In this document: piece by piece, positions 9,448 through 11,144 of the stretch | Position numbering within the stretch: position 1 is the first letter of the stretch | Layout of the letters: the number at the start of each line of letters is the position of its first letter | Assembly (NCBI GenBank): GCA_014885115.2 | Contig: WKLE02000403.1 | Location: forward strand, 1 to 11,144 | Source: Asterionellopsis glacialis | Lineage: Eukaryota > Bacillariophyta > Plagiogrammaphyceae > Rhaphoneidales > Asterionellopsidaceae | Length of the DNA: 11,144 nt | Reading direction: 5' to 3' | Made by a program: the position numbers and the translations under genes | The notes under the pieces: model-generated | The model's database searches: none | Told to the model about the DNA's origin: nothing | The model's input: only the letters and a program-made list of their open reading frames with translations

Positions 9448-9767
9448 ATCATTGCAAAGGCTGGATTTACTGCCCCGGATAGAGCGTTTCTATTATTTGC
9501 TTGTGCTCCCCCAGCTTGCTGCTGGCTCTGATCCATCCATTGTTGATTAGCAAAACCCACTTGGGGTTGCATCTGCTGTAAACTTTGCAGGCTGCTAAGA
9601 CTGTTGTTTGAAGCCAGCATCTGCTGAGAATGCCGCTGTCCTGTGGCTTGCTGGTGCTGTTGCAGCTGAGCTTGCATCTGCTGCTGTAGACGCTGCATCT
9701 TTTGTAGTTCCTGGAGTTGATGGGAAGACCCCATCGGCCCTCCACCTCCTGACTGGTGAGGCTGCAT
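2358..9767 (-). CDS. CBP/p300-type histone acetyltransferase co-activator, four exons
   Basis: Transfers acetyl groups from acetyl-CoA to histone and other lysines in the nucleus and bridges transcription factors to chromatin. Coding exons 9767-7765, 7675-5433, 5337-4712 and 4586-2358 join in frame to 2366 residues; human p300 has 2414. Domains in order: Q-rich region with a 21-Gln run (108-128); basic KKRRRK (~584); KIX (~633-714), cut by intron 1; TAZ1 (~911-996) with three HCCC sets (924/928/934/939, 948/952/957/962, 971/975/984/987); Q/L coiled coil (~1048-1136); basic NLS-like patch (~1166-1197); bromodomain (~1310-1413) with acetyl-lysine-binding Asn1389; PHD with RING-like insertion (~1431-1547); acetyltransferase from ~1558, with p300-equivalent Ser1681, Tyr1682, Leu-Asp-Ser 1683-1685, Arg1695, Trp1721, Trp1751 and Tyr1752; a long acidic insertion (~1878-2137); ZZ (Cys2186 to His2235, all eight ligands); TAZ2 (~2255-2345, three HCCC sets). 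It ends 21 residues later. A TAG lies in frame 12 bases before the ATG, and no ATG occurs upstream until 10104, which supports this start. Confidence 0.93.
4587..4711 (-). other. Intron 3 of the acetyltransferase gene, 125 bp
   Basis: On the minus strand the donor GAA|GTAAGT is a consensus match and the acceptor CTTTTACTACAG precedes exon 4. The intron is phase 0 and falls inside the acetyltransferase domain, between ...VVRDE and MYRRYSES. Splicing joins the part matching p300 VTVRVVHASDK to the part matching FPYRTKALFAF, as the family requires. Confidence 0.9.
5338..5432 (-). other. Intron 2 of the acetyltransferase gene, 95 bp
   Basis: The donor is AAAG|GTGAGC and the acceptor TTTTTCTACAG. 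The intron is phase 1: the split codon becomes GCA (Ala1416). It separates the end of the bromodomain (...EYGSVLK) from the linker before the PHD (IRNEQQTLKKKGDAC). Without splicing, the bromodomain frame would stop at 5422-5424. Confidence 0.88.
7366..7434 (-). repeat. Leu-Gln-Gln tandem coding repeat
   Basis: Residues ~749-771 of the acetyltransferase repeat the triplet Leu-Gln-Gln about six times, with one Arg replacing a Gln, and end in a Gln run. The leucine codons differ between units (CTC, CTG, CTT, CTA), so the peptide period is kept while the DNA has diverged. It lies in the Q-rich linker between KIX and TAZ1. Confidence 0.75.
7676..7764 (-). other. Intron 1 of the acetyltransferase gene, 89 bp
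   Basis: The donor CAAAA|GTGAGT is a consensus match and the acceptor is CACTTTAG|ACTTCC. The intron is phase 2: the split codon becomes AAA (Lys668). It interrupts the KIX domain between ...DANKMSQ and LPMMAKRLEEHLY. The rejoined sequence gives a continuous KIX fold with helices on both sides of the junction. Confidence 0.88.
9384..9446 (-). repeat. Pure polyglutamine tract, (CAG)11(CAA)10
   Basis: Twenty-one uninterrupted glutamine codons encode residues 108-128 of the acetyltransferase. In mRNA sense the tract is eleven CAG codons followed by ten CAA codons: two pure blocks and no mixing. It follows Met-Met and precedes PQQGQ. Pure trinucleotide blocks slip easily, so its length probably varies between alleles. 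Confidence 0.9.
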
Positions 9768-9797
9768 CTTGCTGGCCTACGTTGAAGTAGGGCTGCA

Positions 9798-9819
9798 AGT
9801 TCAAGTTCTAACTTGAACT
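9798..9819. repeat. Perfect inverted repeat just before the acetyltransferase start codon
   Basis: Arms AGTTCAAGTT (9798-9807) and AACTTGAACT (9810-9819) are exact reverse complements separated by two bases. The repeat ends 30 bases before the ATG, so it falls in the likely 5' leader. It could be a binding site for a dimeric transcription factor or, if transcribed, a short stem in the mRNA; a two-base loop is too tight for all ten pairs to form at once in RNA. Confidence 0.75.
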
Positions 9820-10286
9820 ACTTTCTCTGACAGTTTCAAAAGCTTTATCGGGGAAAAGCGATCAACTGTGACTACCTGTTGATTTATCAAACAATTGTGC
9901 AGTGAAAGATGGTGGTAATTATGTTAGAATGGGTTGGAATTGTCAACAGAGAAGTAACAACTAAGCGTCAACAAGACCGCAAGGTTGCAGGGCTGGAGTC
10001 GATGATAAAGTGTACGGTATGGAGTAGGAGATCAGAAGTTTGGTGCTGCAAAATTCTCCCAAATGTACGATTCCGTATGTAGAACTACTACCGGTGAAAG
10101 GCATAAAGAAGATACGACAGGCAGGGGAAGCCTTTCGAAAAATATAAGTACTTTGTAGAAATACTTTGTCGAAAGTGGATAATCGATGTGTCCAGAACAT
10201 TTATTCATAAACAGTTCGGAATATTCAATTGATCTTAACCTTATCAAGGGAAAAAATTGAAGGTGGAATATACTACGAGTATCCCC

Positions 10287-10297
10287 ATACCTGGTAT
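10287..10297. repeat. Short palindrome with TACCTGGTA core
   Basis: ATACC, T, GGTAT is a perfect 5-bp inverted repeat around one base. Its core matches the TACC[A/T]GGTA word also found at the left end of the window (40-48) and three times in the right-hand repeat region. Confidence 0.55.
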
Positions 10298-10393
10298 GCA
10301 ATCAACGGAAAAACTAATACCTGTACAAGCTGCCAGCTTCGCACATGCACAGGCATCGTCGATTTCGAAAAATAAGGTAGGAAATACATGACG

Positions 10394-10435
10394 GTAGGTC
10401 CTAGGGTCCTACTTAGTACGGTCGCTATGTAGGAC
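10394..10435. repeat. Inverted repeat cluster of GTAGGA/TCCTAC words
   Basis: GTAGG at 10394-10398 pairs with CCTAC at 10408-10412. GTCCTAC at 10406-10412 also pairs exactly with GTAGGAC at 10429-10435 across 16 bases. The same TCCTA(C) to (G)TAGGA arrangement bounds each copy of the direct repeat at 251-395, which suggests a common intergenic element. Confidence 0.45.
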
Positions 10436-10526
10436 TGCTGTAGCGCTTTCCCAGGCAAGCCGACTGATCCCGTCACCAATATAAGAGGATCACGATCGCT
10501 CCAAACGACGATGAACAATTGCTCGA

Positions 10527-10700
10527 ATGCGAATCGATGAAGAAGAATACAGTGTGAATGAAGAAAGCTATCGCAATGACGATGCCACTACAACTTACCG
10601 ATGGGCTATGATGCCCTCGATCATTCAAATGGATGGTCTGATTAGCAGAGGACTCGTCGCATCCGAAGATGAAAGAGAGAACGAGTTTGATCCAGTTTGA
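10527..10700 (+). CDS. Small acidic ORF, 57 residues, unknown
   Basis: The ATG at 10527 opens 57 codons ending at TGA 10698-10700; a TGA lies in the same frame about 15 bases upstream. The product begins MRIDEEEYSVNEESYRNDD, continues through TTYRWAMMPSIIQMDG and ends ENEFDPV. It is strongly acidic, has no cysteine, and shows no hydrophobic segment long enough for a membrane. The composition is more protein-like than any other open frame in this intergenic region. It could be a small protein, or an exon of a larger gene whose other exons I cannot see; no strong donor lies before the stop. An open frame of this length is not rare by chance. Confidence 0.35.
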   Translation: MRIDEEEYSVNEESYRNDDATTTYRWAMMPSIIQMDGLISRGLVASEDERENEFDPV

Positions 10701-10990
10701 TACACCCGGCCGATATCGTACCCCAGGTAGACTACCTGTACTCGTACCTGGTACGCGTTATGTACCTTACCTAATTAATGTACGGAATGCCTGTATACGC
10801 TGTACTGGTAGTCTACATGAAGGAGCTACAGGTACACCATGTACCTGGGGTACCTAAATTAAATTGTACCAGGTACCAGTATATACATGTTCGGTACTTT
10901 AGAAAGCGAAGATGTACCAGGAATCATCAGTAGCTAGGTGCTACCTGTACCGGTACCTGGTAGTGGTTTCGTAGGAATTCACACGTAGCC
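10701..10990. repeat. Region dense in GGTACC and CCAGGTA palindromic words
   Basis: The stretch is made largely of overlapping variants of GTACC, CCAGGTA, CCTGGTA and CGGTACC. TACC[A/T]GGTA occurs at 10745-10753 (inside the 13-bp palindrome CGTACCTGGTACG, 10743-10755), 10867-10875 and 10954-10962. GTACCCCAGGTA at 10718-10729 has an exact inverted copy at 10842-10853. The region around 10727-10740 has an inverted near-copy at 10803-10816. I see no gene in it. It may be a degenerate satellite, a foldback element or a cluster of binding sites. Confidence 0.6.
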
Positions 10991-11144
10991 TGTTACAGAA
11001 TCAGCAATATACCACAGCACAGGTAATGATTCTACATGCGGTATGCAAATACTATTACTCTCTGTAAAAAAAAATTGTCAAATATCATCTGTTTGATTTC
11101 AAAACGACATTCTACTAATAAGGATGCGCAAAAAGATTGTTCCT

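Larger units (their letters stand above)
9768..10526. promoter_or_regulatory. Upstream region between divergent reading frames
   Basis: About 760 bp lie between the acetyltransferase start (- strand, 9767) and the small ORF at 10527 (+). On the minus strand no ATG occurs from 9768 until 10104, fitting a 5' leader of unknown length. It contains the palindrome at 9798-9819, a TACCTGGTA palindrome at 10287-10297 and an inverted repeat at 10406-10435. I see no convincing TATA box. Several open frames of 57 to 89 codons occur here, but none has protein-like composition. Confidence 0.5.

Noticed and set aside
9909..10082. 57-codon + strand frame beginning MVVIMLEWVG
   Set aside because: Composition is irregular and rich in Val, Arg, Trp and Cys. 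It lies in the likely promoter and leader of the acetyltransferase gene and has no other support.
10032..10518. Minus-strand frames of 79 to 89 residues upstream of the acetyltransferase, considered as extra N-terminal exons
   Set aside because: An in-frame TAG precedes the ATG at 9767, the frames are not Q-rich or domain-like, and no clear donor joins them to 9767.
10701..10990. Possible CRISPR array or tandem satellite
   Set aside because: The GTACC-type words occur at irregular spacing with no constant repeat length or spacer, and the host is a eukaryote.

Overview
The window is eukaryotic nuclear DNA. Coding frames are broken by short GT-AG introns (89 to 125 bp), and the largest gene encodes a full multidomain CBP/p300-type transcriptional co-activator with its own acetyltransferase. 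The small introns, moderate GC content and short spacing between genes point to a unicellular protist. My best inference is a stramenopile, most likely a diatom; this rests on the overall look and not on a search.

Layout. Positions 1-518 are non-coding and carry a diverged pair of direct repeats spaced 88 bp apart. Positions 519-1383 (+) hold a two-exon gene for a 257-residue, type II membrane or secreted, cysteine-containing protein of unknown function; its first coding exon is only 37 nt. Positions 1384-2357 hold only weak coding-like fragments and a doubtful 100-residue ORF on the + strand. Positions 2358-9767 (-) are one gene of four coding exons. Splicing as I read it gives 2366 residues: Q-rich N-terminus, basic patch, KIX, TAZ1, Q-rich coiled coil, basic NLS-like patch, bromodomain, PHD with RING-like insertion, KAT11 acetyltransferase core with a long acidic insertion, ZZ and TAZ2. 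All expected zinc ligands of TAZ1, ZZ and TAZ2, and the CoA-contacting and catalytic positions of the p300 acetyltransferase, are present. Positions 9768-10526 are upstream non-coding sequence, with a perfect 10-bp-arm palindrome just before the start codon. Positions 10527-10700 (+) hold a small acidic ORF that may be a gene or an exon. Positions 10701-10990 are packed with GGTACC and CCAGGTA-like palindromic words. Positions 10991-11144 show nothing recognisable.

How the parts relate. The acetyltransferase gene is the only gene whose role can be stated: a nuclear co-activator that would be recruited by transcription factors through KIX and the two TAZ domains, bind chromatin through the bromodomain and PHD, and acetylate histones and other proteins. 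The membrane protein and the small ORF show no visible link to it. Points worth a second look are the KIX-before-TAZ1 order, the roughly 260-residue insertion inside the acetyltransferase domain, the lack of the metazoan C-terminal tail, and a palindromic word TACC[A/T]GGTA that I found five times, always outside the coding regions. I saw no obviously new multi-gene system.
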